This document shows, piece by piece, positions 14,790 through 23,181 of a DNA stretch of 64,000 nt; positions within the stretch are counted from its first letter, which is position 1, and each line of letters begins with the position of its first letter. Source of the DNA: Pontivivens ytuae (GTDB taxonomy: Bacteria; Pseudomonadota; Alphaproteobacteria; Rhodobacterales; Rhodobacteraceae); contig NZ_CP064942.1 in assembly GCF_015679265.1 (NCBI RefSeq), positions 3,080,001-3,144,000 of the forward strand, written 5' to 3'. The notes beneath the pieces were generated by a model, which worked only from the letters and a program-made list of their open reading frames with translations, had not been told where the DNA came from and made no database searches. A program made the position numbers and the translations under genes.

Positions 14790-15584
14790 ATGCGCGATCA
14801 GGCGGACTTCGCGACGGAATCGAACGGGCTGTGGGGTCGCATCGGGCGGGCCGCAGGCGCGGTCATGTCGGTCGCGCTGCTCGTGATCCTGGGACTGTGG
14901 CTCTGGCGCATGAGCACGCAGGACGTGACCCAGGTTCCCATCATCATGGCACAGGCAGGCCCCGCGCGGGTGCAGCCGGAGGATCCCGGCGGCACGGTCG
15001 CGCCGCACCAGGGGCTGGAGGTCAACGAGGTGATCGCAGGCAACGTGCGCGAGGTCGGTCCCGAGGATGTGACCCTCGCTCCCGACCCCATGGATCCGGA
15101 GATCATGACCGCGGCCCTGCCGCAGGACGTGATCGAGGTGCCGGCACCCGATGAGGAGGAGCCGGAGGTCGCCGAGGGCGAGGAGCCCGTCGATCCCGCC
15201 GCGGGCCGTGCGCTGCCCAACGCGCCGGTGGTCAGCATCGTGCCGCGCGGGCGGCCGAGTGGGCTGGAGCCGGGCCGCCGCCCTGCGCCTGAGCCCGAAC
15301 AGCCCGTCGCGATCGAGGCGGACGCCATCGACGATGGCGCGCACATGATCCAGCTCGGCGCCTTCGACAGCGAGCAGGTGGCCCTGCTGCAATGGGCCGG
15401 GATCCTTGATGCGCAGCCCGACCTGCTGACGGGCAAGCTGCGCTACATCGAACAGACGACATCCGGCGGGCGGACGCTCTATCGCCTGCGCGCCGTTGGC
15501 TTCGACAGCGAGACCGAGACGCGGGCGGCCTGTGCCGCACTCGTCGCACGCGGGCTCCAGTGCATACCGGTGCAGAAACGATGA
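14790..15584 (+). CDS. SPOR domain-containing membrane protein
   Basis: A 264-residue inner-membrane protein: a short cytoplasmic N-terminus, one transmembrane helix (about residues 22-39), a long Pro/Glu-rich periplasmic linker, and a C-terminal SPOR domain (about 180-264; MIQLGAFDSEQVALLQWAGI and LYRLRAVGFDSETETRAACA). SPOR domains bind denuded septal peptidoglycan, so a role in cell division or wall remodelling is likely. It overlaps the nagZ start (ATGA), linking it to peptidoglycan recycling. A GTG at 14769 is a possible earlier start; the ATG at 14790 was chosen for its AGAGGA site. Confidence 0.9.
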   Translation: MRDQADFATESNGLWGRIGRAAGAVMSVALLVILGLWLWRMSTQDVTQVPIIMAQAGPARVQPEDPGGTVAPHQGLEVNEVIAGNVREVGPEDVTLAPDPMDPEIMTAALPQDVIEVPAPDEEEPEVAEGEEPVDPAAGRALPNAPVVSIVPRGRPSGLEPGRRPAPEPEQPVAIEADAIDDGAHMIQLGAFDSEQVALLQWAGILDAQPDLLTGKLRYIEQTTSGGRTLYRLRAVGFDSETETRAACAALVARGLQCIPVQKR

Positions 15585-16588
15585 CGATGGCGGCGATCTT
15601 CGGGCTCGAGGGCAAGATGCCGTCTGAGCAGGAACGGGCCTTCTTCAAGGAGGCGGACCCGTGGGGCTTCATCGTCTTTGACCGCAACCTCGGGGAGCCG
15701 GATGAGATCCGCGCGCTGACCTCCGAGCTGCGGGCGCTCATGGGCCGCGACGTGCCGATCCTGATCGATCAGGAGGGCGGCCGGGTCCAGCGCCTGCGCA
15801 GCCCGCATTTCCGCGAATGGATGCCGCCGCTCGACTTCATGCAGCATCTGCCGGAGGGCATGCGCGTCGAGGCGATGCGCAAGCGCTACCGCTACATCGC
15901 GCATGAGCTCTACGAGGTCGGGATCGACGTGAACTGCGCCCCGATGCTCGACCTCGCCCGGGACGACACCCACGTCTTCCTGCGCAACCGCTGCTACGGC
16001 ACCGATCCGAAAGGCGTGGCGGAGATCGGGAAGGCGGTGTCTGAAGGTCTGCTCGCCGGTGGTGTGCTACCGGTGGCCAAGCACATCCCCGGGCACGGCC
16101 GCGGCCTCGTGGACAGTCACCACGAGCTGCCGGTGGTCGAGGCGGGGCTGACGGACCTGATGAACACCGATTTCGCGCCCTTCACCGGGCTGATCGAGAC
16201 CGGGATGGCGATGACCGCGCATGTCGTCTACGACGCCTTCGACCGCGACAACTGCGCGACGATGAGCGCGGATGTCATCACCCATATCCGCGACCGGCTG
16301 GGCTTCGTCGGCCTCTTGATGACCGACGATCTGTCGATGAAGGCGCTGACGGGCTCGTTCGCCGAGCGGACCGAGCGGGCGATCGCCGCGGGCTGCGACA
16401 TGATCCTGCACTGCAACGGCGACATGGCGGAGATGGAGGGCGTGGCGAGTGCCGCGCCCGCCCTGGCCGGTCCGGCGCTCAACCGCGCGCAGGGAGCGCT
16501 GGCCCAGCGGCAGGCCCCGGATGAGGTGGATATCGCGGAGCTGGGCGCGGAGCTCGACGAGCTGGAGCGGGAGGCAGGGCATGCCTGA
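15581..16588 (+). CDS. nagZ: Beta-N-acetylhexosaminidase (peptidoglycan recycling)
   Basis: A 335-residue glycoside hydrolase family 3 enzyme. It carries the NagZ signature KHIPGHG (residues 167-173) followed by the catalytic loop with the histidine of VDSHHELPVV, and the nucleophile region GLLMTDDLSMKAL (Asp). It removes GlcNAc from anhydromuropeptides in the cytoplasm. The start ATG overlaps the stop of the SPOR gene (ATGA at 15581-15584), and the gene ends 8 bp inside scpA, so SPOR-nagZ-scpA-scpB are translationally linked. Confidence 0.96.
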   Translation: MTMAAIFGLEGKMPSEQERAFFKEADPWGFIVFDRNLGEPDEIRALTSELRALMGRDVPILIDQEGGRVQRLRSPHFREWMPPLDFMQHLPEGMRVEAMRKRYRYIAHELYEVGIDVNCAPMLDLARDDTHVFLRNRCYGTDPKGVAEIGKAVSEGLLAGGVLPVAKHIPGHGRGLVDSHHELPVVEAGLTDLMNTDFAPFTGLIETGMAMTAHVVYDAFDRDNCATMSADVITHIRDRLGFVGLLMTDDLSMKALTGSFAERTERAIAAGCDMILHCNGDMAEMEGVASAAPALAGPALNRAQGALAQRQAPDEVDIAELGAELDELEREAGHA

Positions 16589-17354
16589 CGACTTCCTGAT
16601 CCGCGATCGTGAGCAGCGGCTGGCCGCCGAGGCGCTGGTGATCGACGTAGACGGCTTCGAGGGGCCGTTGGACCTGTTGCTGACGCTCAGCCGCACCCAG
16701 AAGGTGGACCTGCGCAAGATTTCCATGGTGCAGCTTGCGGACCAGTACCTCGCCTTCGTCGAGGCGGCGAAGCGGCTGCGGATCGAGCTGGCGGCGGACT
16801 ACTTGGTGATGGCCGCCTGGCTCGCCTTCCTGAAGTCGCGCCTGCTCCTGCCCCCCGATCCGGAGGAGGAGGGGCCGAGCGGGGAGGAACTGGCCGCCCA
16901 CCTCGCCTTCCAGCTCGAACGGCTCGAGGCGATGCGGCGGGTGGCGGCGAAGCTAATGGGGCGCGACCAGTTGGGCCGCGACTTCCTCGCGCGCGGTCAG
17001 CCCGAGGACATCACGATGAAGCGGCGGGTGGAGTATGACGCCTCGCTCGTGGACCTCATGCGGGCCTATGCGCGGATCAAGACGCGCGACGACTTCCAGC
17101 CGTTGCATTACAACCGCGGTGCGATCTACACGATGGAGCAGGCGCTGGAGCGGATGAAGGGCCTGATCGGCGCGGTCATGGAATGGTCCGAGCTTGAGGA
17201 TTACCTGCCCGAGGCCTGGCGGCTCGACCCGAAGAAGCGCCGCTCCGCCACCGCGGCGACCTTCGCCGCCTCGCTGGAGCTGGTAAAGGCGGGGCAGCTC
17301 GAATTGCGGCAGGGCGAGACCTTTGGCCGGATCGAGATCAAGAGGCGCGCATGA
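16581..17354 (+). CDS. scpA: Segregation and condensation protein A
   Basis: A 257-residue kleisin subunit of the bacterial SMC condensin. The N-terminal FEGPLDLLLTLSRTQKVDLR is the ScpA hallmark, followed by the IELAADYLVMAAWLAFLKSR helix; the C-terminal winged-helix part is present. It bridges SMC heads together with ScpB. It starts 8 bp before the nagZ stop and ends in an ATGA overlap with scpB. Confidence 0.97.
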   Translation: MPDDFLIRDREQRLAAEALVIDVDGFEGPLDLLLTLSRTQKVDLRKISMVQLADQYLAFVEAAKRLRIELAADYLVMAAWLAFLKSRLLLPPDPEEEGPSGEELAAHLAFQLERLEAMRRVAAKLMGRDQLGRDFLARGQPEDITMKRRVEYDASLVDLMRAYARIKTRDDFQPLHYNRGAIYTMEQALERMKGLIGAVMEWSELEDYLPEAWRLDPKKRRSATAATFAASLELVKAGQLELRQGETFGRIEIKRRA

Positions 17355-18010
17355 GCGAGGACGACCTCTCCGAACCCGGCGCGCTGGAAACGCTGTTCGA
17401 GGCGCCGCCGCTGGCCGAGCAGGAGCGGATGGTGGAGGCGGTGCTGTTCGCCTCGTCAAAGCCGCTGAGCACGCGGGCGCTCGCGGCGCGGCTGCCCCAT
17501 GGCTGCGACGTCGCGCAGGCGCTGGTGAGCTTGCAGAAGCGCTATTCGGGCCGCGGCGTGCACCTGCTGCGCTCCGGCGACGAGTGGGCGTTTCGGACGG
17601 CGGCGGACCTGAGCTTCCTTATGCAGAAGGAGACGGTCGAGGTCCGCAAGCTGTCGCGTGCCGCGATCGAGACGCTGGCCATCGTCGCCTATCACCAGCC
17701 AGTGACGCGGGCGGAGATCGAGGAGATCCGGGGTGTTTCAGTTTCCAAGGGGACGATCGACCTGCTGATGGAGCTCGACTGGATCAAGCTGGGACGGCGG
17801 CGGCAGACGCCCGGTCGGCCGGTGACGTTTACCACGACTCAGGGCTTCCTGGCGCATTTCGGCCTTGAAACCGCCCGCGACCTGCCCGACCTGAAGGAGC
17901 TGAGGGCCGCGGGCCTCCTCGACAACCGACCGCTGCCGGGCGCTGAGCCCGAGGCGGAGGTGGACGAGGACGGCGCACCGGTCGAGGATCAGGACGATAT
18001 GTTCGAGTGA
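17351..18010 (+). CDS. scpB: Segregation and condensation protein B
   Basis: A 219-residue protein with two winged-helix domains. The conserved AAIETLAIVAYHQPVTRAEI-type segment is present at about residues 97-118, followed by the RGVSVSKGTIDLLMELDWIK helix. It dimerises and binds ScpA in the SMC condensin complex. A C-terminal acidic tail (EAEVDEDGAPVEDQDD) extends past the core. The ATG overlaps the scpA stop. Confidence 0.97.
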   Translation: MSEDDLSEPGALETLFEAPPLAEQERMVEAVLFASSKPLSTRALAARLPHGCDVAQALVSLQKRYSGRGVHLLRSGDEWAFRTAADLSFLMQKETVEVRKLSRAAIETLAIVAYHQPVTRAEIEEIRGVSVSKGTIDLLMELDWIKLGRRRQTPGRPVTFTTTQGFLAHFGLETARDLPDLKELRAAGLLDNRPLPGAEPEAEVDEDGAPVEDQDDMFE

Positions 18011-18034
18011 GCGCGCTCGGGTGAGGGATTGGGA

Positions 18035-18295
18035 ATGAACGTCAACCAGATCATGAACATGGTGATGCGCCAGCTCATGCGGCGCGGCATGAACTCCGCC
18101 TTCCGCAAGGCGGACGAAATGATGTCGAAGCGCGGGCAGGCCCCGGCGGCCCCGCATGATCCGCTGGACGACCGCGAGGCGGCGCTGCGCCAGCGCGAGG
18201 AAGCGCTGGCCCGCCGCGACCGTGAGGAAGAGCTGGCGCGTCGCGAGGAAGAGATAGCCCGGCGCGAGGCGGAACTGCGCGAGCGGGACGGCTGA
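18035..18295 (+). CDS. Hypothetical 86-aa coiled-coil protein downstream of scpB
   Basis: A protein of unknown function. Residues 1-35 are rich in Met, Asn and Arg (MNVNQIMNMVMRQLMRRGM); residues 45-86 form a highly charged coiled coil built on repeated (D/A)RREE-like units (REEALARRDREEELARREEE). Its position 24 bp after scpB, where many alphaproteobacteria carry tatA, suggests co-transcription with the condensin genes. The start ATG 18035 has GGGATTGGG upstream; a TTG two codons earlier is less likely. Similar short proteins occur in other Rhodobacteraceae, as far as I recall. Confidence 0.75.
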   Translation: MNVNQIMNMVMRQLMRRGMNSAFRKADEMMSKRGQAPAAPHDPLDDREAALRQREEALARRDREEELARREEEIARREAELRERDG

Positions 18296-18350
18296 GGTCT
18301 GGCTGACCGGTCCCGGCTCTGCGGCCGGGACGGTTGAACGTCTTGCCACC

Positions 18351-18375
18351 GCCCCGGACCCGATCCGGGGCCTTT
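18351..18375 (+). terminator. Intrinsic terminator ending the nagZ-scpAB operon
   Basis: GCCCCGGA (18351-18358) pairs with TCCGGGGC (18364-18371) across a 5-nt loop, then CTTT. A second hairpin without a T-tract (GTCCCGGC/GCCGGGAC, 18310-18331) precedes it. Confidence 0.78.
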
Positions 18376-18400
18376 CGCATTAAGTGCAGACGTTGCATCG

Positions 18401-18478
18401 GAGCCGTCATCCTCGGGCTCGACCCGAGGATCTCCCCGATCAAAGAGATGGCCGGGTCGAGCCCGACCATGACGGCTC
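18401..18478. repeat. REP-type palindromic repeat abutting the dcd stop codon
   Basis: The 26-nt arm at 18401-18426 (starts GAGCCGTCAT) is the reverse complement of 18453-18478 (ends ATGACGGCTC) except for 2 positions. The sequence type (CCGTCATCCTCGGGCTCGAC) is the dispersed alphaproteobacterial intergenic palindrome that often yields spurious ORFs. Its right end overlaps the first base of the dcd stop codon. Confidence 0.75.
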
Positions 18479-19559
18479 ACCCCATCCGGAAGTGCTTCGA
18501 AAGCTTCAGGCCCTGGCCCTGGTAGTTGGAGCCCATGTCGGCGCCGTAGAGCTTCGCGGGGCGCTCGGCCATTTTCTCGTAGACCAGCCGTCCCACGATC
18601 TGGCCGTGTTCGAGGGCGAAGGGCGCTTCGTGGCAGCGGACCTCCAGCACGCCGCGGGAGCCGGAGCCGCCGGCGCCCGCATGGCCGAAGCCGGGGTCGA
18701 AGAAGCCTGCGTAGTGCACACGGAACTCGCCCACCATGGCGAGGTAGGGCGCCATCTCGGCCGCGTGGTCGGGTGGCACGTGCACCGCCTCGCGGCTGAC
18801 CAGGATGTAGAACGCGCCGGGGTCGAGGATGATGCGGCCGTCGCTGGCATGCACCTCCTCCCAGAACTCCGGCACCTCGTAATGACCGATCTTGTCGAGG
18901 TCGATCAGTGCGGTGTGGGGCTTGGCCCGATAGCCGACGATGGAGCCCTCCGCGGGCCGCAGATCGACGGAGAAGCCGAGACCGGCGTCGATATGGGCAG
19001 GCACGTCGACCAGCGTCGTCTCCGCATGCAGGGCCGCGAGAGCCGCGTCGTCGAGTTCAGCCTTGCCCTGTCGGAAGCGGATCTGGTTGAGGCGCAGGCC
19101 GGGCCGTACGAGGACGGAGAAGGAGCGCGGGCTGATCTCGGCCCAGAGCGGGCCCTCGTAGCCGGCATCGATCCGGTCGAACTCCTCGCCGCGGTCGCAG
19201 ATCAGGCGGGTGAAGAGGTCGAGGCGGCCTGTGGAGCTCTTCGCATTCGCCACTGCGTCGATGGACGGGGGCAGGGCGAGGCTTTCCATCAGCGGTACGA
19301 GGTAGACGCAGCCCTTCTCCAGCACCGCGCCGCCGTCGAGGCTGATTTCGTGCATGGAAAACGTGGGCAGCCGGTCCTCGACCGTGCCGTCGCCCGGCAG
19401 AAAGGAGGCGCGCACGCGGTAGGCGACGCGGCCCAGCCGCAGGTCGAGGCTCGCGGGCTGGATCTGCTCCTCCGGGATCGGCTCGGTGGCGCGGATCGCG
19501 CCGCGCTCGATCATGCCCGCGATGGCTTGGGAGGGGAGGACGCCGACCGGTTCGCTCAT
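18477..19559 (-). CDS. dcd: 2'-deoxycytidine 5'-triphosphate deaminase (long alphaproteobacterial form)
   Basis: A 360-residue protein, about twice the usual Dcd length; this long, tandem-domain form is normal in alphaproteobacteria. The N-terminal half has IQPASLDLRLG and the C-terminal half the second trimeric dUTPase-like fold ending QGQGLKLSKHFRMG. The substrate-binding motif AKSSTGRLDLF is at about residues 112-122. It deaminates dCTP to dUTP for dTTP synthesis. The start is ATG 19557-19559; the tRNA-Pro terminator lies just upstream. Confidence 0.93.
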   Translation of the reverse strand: MSEPVGVLPSQAIAGMIERGAIRATEPIPEEQIQPASLDLRLGRVAYRVRASFLPGDGTVEDRLPTFSMHEISLDGGAVLEKGCVYLVPLMESLALPPSIDAVANAKSSTGRLDLFTRLICDRGEEFDRIDAGYEGPLWAEISPRSFSVLVRPGLRLNQIRFRQGKAELDDAALAALHAETTLVDVPAHIDAGLGFSVDLRPAEGSIVGYRAKPHTALIDLDKIGHYEVPEFWEEVHASDGRIILDPGAFYILVSREAVHVPPDHAAEMAPYLAMVGEFRVHYAGFFDPGFGHAGAGGSGSRGVLEVRCHEAPFALEHGQIVGRLVYEKMAERPAKLYGADMGSNYQGQGLKLSKHFRMG

Positions 19560-19574
19560 GGAGCTCTCCGCATA

Positions 19575-19607
19575 TGAAAAGCGCCATGGCTGGGGGCCAT
19601 GGCGCTG
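19575..19607 (-). terminator. Terminator following tRNA-Pro
   Basis: On the minus strand AGCGCCATGGC pairs with GCCATGGCGCT across a short C-rich loop, followed by TTTT (19577-19580 read as AAAA on plus). It ends the tRNA transcript just before dcd. Confidence 0.85.
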
Positions 19608-19617
19608 AAATTCCTGA

Positions 19618-19694
19618 TGGTCGGGCTAGCGAGATTCGAACTCACGACCTTCCGTCCCCCAGACGGACGCGCTACCAGACTGCGCTATAGCCCG
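19618..19694 (-). tRNA. tRNA-Pro (anticodon GGG)
   Basis: A 77-nt cloverleaf with CCA encoded. The acceptor CGGGCTA pairs with TAGCCCG; the anticodon stem TCCGT/ACGGA encloses the loop CTGGGGG, giving anticodon GGG (codons CCC/CCU); the T arm is GTGAG-TTCGAAT-CTCGC. Minus strand, downstream of the MerR/ihfA genes. Confidence 0.96.
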
Positions 19695-19747
19695 ACCGTG
19701 CGCAGGGTTCTGCCCGAAAGCGCGGGGCGCTTCAAGAGCCGTTTCGT

Positions 19748-20290
19748 TCATTCGCCGAGGTCCGGTCCGGGATGGGCGACCATGCGCGCGCGCAGGTCCT
19801 CGAGCCGGGTGAGGACGGAGCGCATCTTCGCCGCACGCTCGGGATCCTGGGGGCCGGAGGGCTCGGGCGTGTGCTTCATCGCCGGTTCGCTCATGCTCGT
19901 GTCCTCTTCCTCGGTCGCCAGCCCTTCGGCCGGCACGTCGTTCCACAGATCGTCGGTCTCGCCGACCTCGGGCTCCGCCGCATCGGCGCGCCCTCCGAAA
20001 TCGTCCACCACCACGCTCTCGGGCGAGAATCGGTGGGAGAGCGTCTTCACGCCCTGTTCACGGAGCATCTTCTGCACGCCGCGGATCGTCAGCCCCTCGG
20101 TATAGAGGAGCTCCTTGATCGCGATCAGGAGCTGCACGTCCTCGGGCCGGTAATAGCGCCGCCCGCCGCCCCGCTTGATGGGGCGGACCTGCGTGAACTT
20201 GCCCTCCCAGAAGCGGAGGACATGGGCGGGCACCTGGACGATGGACGAAACTTCCGAGATCGTGCGGAATGCCTGTGGCGACTTCTCCAT
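19748..20290 (-). CDS. MerR family transcriptional regulator
   Basis: A 180-residue protein. The N-terminal MerR helix-turn-helix is clear ([20 protein letters not shown], then [20 protein letters not shown]) and is followed by the wing and helix to about residue 80. The remaining 100 residues are acidic and low complexity, with no cysteines for metal sensing. This regulator next to ihfA is a conserved alphaproteobacterial pair; its targets are unknown. It lies 18 bp after the ihfA stop and is likely co-transcribed. Confidence 0.93.
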   Translation of the reverse strand: MEKSPQAFRTISEVSSIVQVPAHVLRFWEGKFTQVRPIKRGGGRRYYRPEDVQLLIAIKELLYTEGLTIRGVQKMLREQGVKTLSHRFSPESVVVDDFGGRADAAEPEVGETDDLWNDVPAEGLATEEEDTSMSEPAMKHTPEPSGPQDPERAAKMRSVLTRLEDLRARMVAHPGPDLGE

Positions 20291-20308
20291 ACGGGGACGT
20301 CGCGCGGA

Positions 20309-20611
20309 TTACCGTTTGTTCCCGGCGTCCACGCGCTCCTTCATCAGGTGCGACGGGCGGAAGGTGAGCACGCGGCGCGGCTCGATCGGCACTTCCTCCC
20401 CCGTCTTGGGGTTGCGGCCGACACGGGCTGATTTGTCACGCACGGAGAAGGTTCCGAAGGACGAGATCTTCACCTGCTCGCCGCGCACAAGCGCATCGGA
20501 CATGTGCTTCAGCACGTCCTCGACAAGCTGGGCGCTCTCATTCCGGCTGAGCCCGACCTCGCGGTATACGGCCTCACTGAGGTCCATCCGCGTCAAAGTG
20601 TTCTCACCCAT
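20309..20611 (-). CDS. ihfA: Integration host factor subunit alpha
   Basis: A 100-residue HU/IHF family DNA-bending protein. The beta-arm signature [20 protein letters not shown] followed by [13 protein letters not shown] is intact, including the intercalating proline. It pairs with IhfB (not in the window) to bend DNA at promoters and recombination sites. It has its own upstream region of about 100 bp to fabH, which should contain a promoter. Confidence 0.97.
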   Translation of the reverse strand: MGENTLTRMDLSEAVYREVGLSRNESAQLVEDVLKHMSDALVRGEQVKISSFGTFSVRDKSARVGRNPKTGEEVPIEPRRVLTFRPSHLMKERVDAGNKR

Positions 20612-20710
20612 CGAGTCACCCTATACCGCTGTGCCATTTGACAAAAAGGTGCGGGAACTGGGAAAGAGAGTCAATAACAACGGGTTGCGCGGAGAACCGC
20701 AGGCGTGAGT

Positions 20711-21685
20711 TCACCAGCGCATGAGCGCGGCACCCCAGGCGAGGCCGCCGCCGATCGCCTCCATCAGGATCAGGTCGCCTGTCTTGATGCGCCCGTCCTG
20801 CCGCGCCTCGGACATGGCGAGTGGGATCGAGGCCGCGGATGTGTTGCCGTGATCCTGCACCGTAACCACGATGCGCTCCATCGGCAGGCCCATCTTCTGC
20901 GCGACGGCCGAGATGATGCGCAGGTTGGCCTGGTGGGGCACGACGAGGGCGACGTCCGCTGGGGTCACGCCCGCCTGCTCCATTGCCGCCATGCCGGAGG
21001 CGGAGAGCTTAGTGACGGCGTGCTTGAAGACCTCGCGCCCCTGCATCCGGAGATGCCCAACCGTGCCGGTGGAGCTGACGCCGCCGTCCACGTAGAGCAG
21101 GTCGTTGAACTGGCCGTCGGAGTTCAGGTCGCTCGACAGAATGCCGGCATCCTTCGGTCCGCCGGCGCCTTCGCGCGCCTCCAGGATCAGCGCGCCCGCG
21201 CCGTCGCCGAAGAGCACGCAGGTCGCCCGGTCGGTGAAGTCGAGGATGCGGGAGAACGTCTCCGCCCCGATGACCATCACCCGCTTGGCCTGGCCCGAGA
21301 TGATCTGCGCGTTGGCGTTGGCGAGTGCGTAGATGAAGCCCGCGCAGACCGCCTGGATGTCGAAGGCATAGCCACCGGCGCCAAGCGCGGACTGCACGCG
21401 GGTGGCGGTCGACGGGAAGGTCTGGTCCGGGGTCGCAGTGGCGAGGATGATCGCGTCGAGGTCGCTGCCGGTCATCCCGGCATCGGCAAGTGCTGCCATC
21501 GCGGCGCGGATCGCGAGGTCGGAGGTCTTCTCCCCCTCGGCAGCGAAGTGGCGCCGCTCGATCCCGGTGCGCGCGACGATCCATTCGTTGGAGGTGTCGA
21601 GCGTCTTCTCGAACTCCGAATTCGGCACGACGCGTTCGGGCAGATAGTGGCCGCAGCCGACGGGCACTGCACGAATGACGCTCAT
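20711..21685 (-). CDS. fabH: 3-oxoacyl-[acyl-carrier-protein] synthase III (KAS III)
   Basis: A 324-residue FabH with the full Cys-His-Asn triad: C114 (AVCAGF), H251 (VPHQAN) and N281 (HGNTSAASIPLA). It condenses acetyl-CoA with malonyl-ACP to start fatty acid synthesis. The start is the ATG at 21683-21685, 2 bp after the plsX stop, within the rpmF-plsX-fabH operon. The C-terminal GGGLAWGAALMRW end is standard. Confidence 0.98.
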   Translation of the reverse strand: MSVIRAVPVGCGHYLPERVVPNSEFEKTLDTSNEWIVARTGIERRHFAAEGEKTSDLAIRAAMAALADAGMTGSDLDAIILATATPDQTFPSTATRVQSALGAGGYAFDIQAVCAGFIYALANANAQIISGQAKRVMVIGAETFSRILDFTDRATCVLFGDGAGALILEAREGAGGPKDAGILSSDLNSDGQFNDLLYVDGGVSSTGTVGHLRMQGREVFKHAVTKLSASGMAAMEQAGVTPADVALVVPHQANLRIISAVAQKMGLPMERIVVTVQDHGNTSAASIPLAMSEARQDGRIKTGDLILMEAIGGGLAWGAALMRW

Positions 21686-21687
21686 GT

Positions 21688-22755
21688 TCAGCCTTCCTGG
21701 CCCGCGGGGGCCGGGTGGGGTTTGCCGGACTGCGCGGCGACGCGGGCCGCGACCTGCTCGGTGAACCCGTTCTTGGCGAGGCGGAAGGCGAGCTTGATCG
21801 CCGCCGATACGCCGGTCGCATCCGCGCTGCCGTGGGACTTCACCACCGCGCCGTTGAGGCCCAGGAACACGCCGCCATTCACCCGCCGTGGGTCGAGGCG
21901 CTTTTGCAGCCTCCGCAGCGAGGTGAGCGCGAAGAGTGCGCCGATACGGGAAAAGATCGTGTGCTCCATCGCCTCGCGCAGGAAGGTCCGGATCATGCGG
22001 GCGGTGCCCTCGGCCGTCTTCAGCGCGACATTGCCGGTGAAACCGTCGGTGACGATGACGTCGACCACGCCGCGACCGATATCGCCGCCCTCGACGAAGC
22101 CGACATATTCGAAGGGGCAGTCGGGCTGCTGGCAGAGCCGCTCTAGGTCGTCGGCCGCCTCCTGCAACGCGGCGCGGCCCTTGTGCTCCTCGGTGCCGAC
22201 ATTGAGCAGGCCAACGCGCGGGCGGTCGAGCTCGAGGCCCAGGCGCGCATATTCGGTGCCCATGATGGCGTATTGGACGAGGTCGCGCGCATCGGCGCGG
22301 ATATCCGCACCGACGTCCAGGACGATGTTGTAGCGGGCGGGACCCTGCGAGGGCCAGAGCACCGCGATGGCCGGGCGGTCGACGCCGGGGGCGCGGCGCA
22401 GGCGCAGCATGGAGATCGCCATCAGCGCGCCCGTATTGCCGCAGGAGACGGCGACAGTCGCGTCGCCCCGCTCCACGGTCTGGAGGGCGGCCCACATGGA
22501 GCTGTTGCGGCCGTTGCGCATCGCGCGGGCCGGTTTTTCGGTCATGTCGATGACGCCGTCGGCGTGGCGGATCTCGACAATGCCGTCGAGCTCACGCCGC
22601 TTGTCGACGAGAGGCCTCAGAACGGCCTCGTCACCATGGACGATATACCGGATTTCGTCGTTCTTCTGGGCCGACTTCACCATTCCGCCGACGATGGCGG
22701 AAGGACCCGAGTCGCCGCCCATGGCATCGATCGATATAACGATGTTGCGTGCCAT
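21688..22755 (-). CDS. plsX: Phosphate acyltransferase
   Basis: A 355-residue PlsX: N-terminal ISIDAMGGDSGP, the central MLRLRRAPGVDRPAIAVLWP motif, and DGFTGNVALKTAEGT. It makes acyl-phosphate from acyl-ACP for phospholipid synthesis and acts at the membrane surface. It lies between rpmF and fabH in a widely conserved operon. A GC-rich hairpin without a T-tract (22777-22797) sits in the gap to rpmF. Confidence 0.98.
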   Translation of the reverse strand: MARNIVISIDAMGGDSGPSAIVGGMVKSAQKNDEIRYIVHGDEAVLRPLVDKRRELDGIVEIRHADGVIDMTEKPARAMRNGRNSSMWAALQTVERGDATVAVSCGNTGALMAISMLRLRRAPGVDRPAIAVLWPSQGPARYNIVLDVGADIRADARDLVQYAIMGTEYARLGLELDRPRVGLLNVGTEEHKGRAALQEAADDLERLCQQPDCPFEYVGFVEGGDIGRGVVDVIVTDGFTGNVALKTAEGTARMIRTFLREAMEHTIFSRIGALFALTSLRRLQKRLDPRRVNGGVFLGLNGAVVKSHGSADATGVSAAIKLAFRLAKNGFTEQVAARVAAQSGKPHPAPAGQEG

Positions 22756-22824
22756 GGAGTTCTGGTCGCCTTTCGGGACGCGCGCATTTCGCGCGTCCGT
22801 TACGTCTTGGCCTACCAGCTAAAC

Positions 22825-23031
22825 TTACGCAGCGTCCTCGTCCAGATCGATTTCGTCGGCGAGTGCGACGACTTCACGATCTGCGTAGTGGCCGCAGGAC
22901 GGGCACACGTGATGCGGACGGCGCAGCTCGCCGCAGTTCGGGCACTCGTTGGGGTTCGCCGCCACCAGTGCGTCATGGGCGCGGCGCATGCCACGCTTGG
23001 AGCGCGTCACCTTGCTCTTGGGGACTGCCAT
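22825..23031 (-). CDS. rpmF: 50S ribosomal protein L32
   Basis: A 68-residue protein starting [20 protein letters not shown], the canonical L32 N-terminus, with a C4 zinc ribbon (C30, C33, C43, C46). The zinc-binding form is present, not the zinc-free paralogue. It follows yceD by 150 bp and precedes plsX by 69 bp. Confidence 0.98.
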   Translation of the reverse strand: MAVPKSKVTRSKRGMRRAHDALVAANPNECPNCGELRRPHHVCPSCGHYADREVVALADEIDLDEDAA

Positions 23032-23181
23032 GTCTCAACCTCGATCACTGTCGGGGCGATCCTGAAGGCCCCGGAATTTCGCGAAGCGGCTGCGGTTGCG
23101 CGGTCTTGCGCGAGCCTGCAGACGCCGTATCCGAATGAGAGCGGCAAAATACGCATCCACAGCGCGGGCGCAAGGGGATTC

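Noticed and set aside
12630..15392. 920-codon open frame on the minus strand through argS and the SPOR gene
   Set aside because: It is antisense to well-supported argS and has no recognisable domain or signal; very high GC makes stop codons rare in this frame.
18334..18525. Short plus-strand open frame before dcd
   Set aside because: It is the usual spurious translation of the REP-type palindrome at 18401-18478.
20705..22333. Long plus-strand open frame opposite fabH and plsX
   Set aside because: Antisense to two intact, motif-complete genes; the translation is low complexity.
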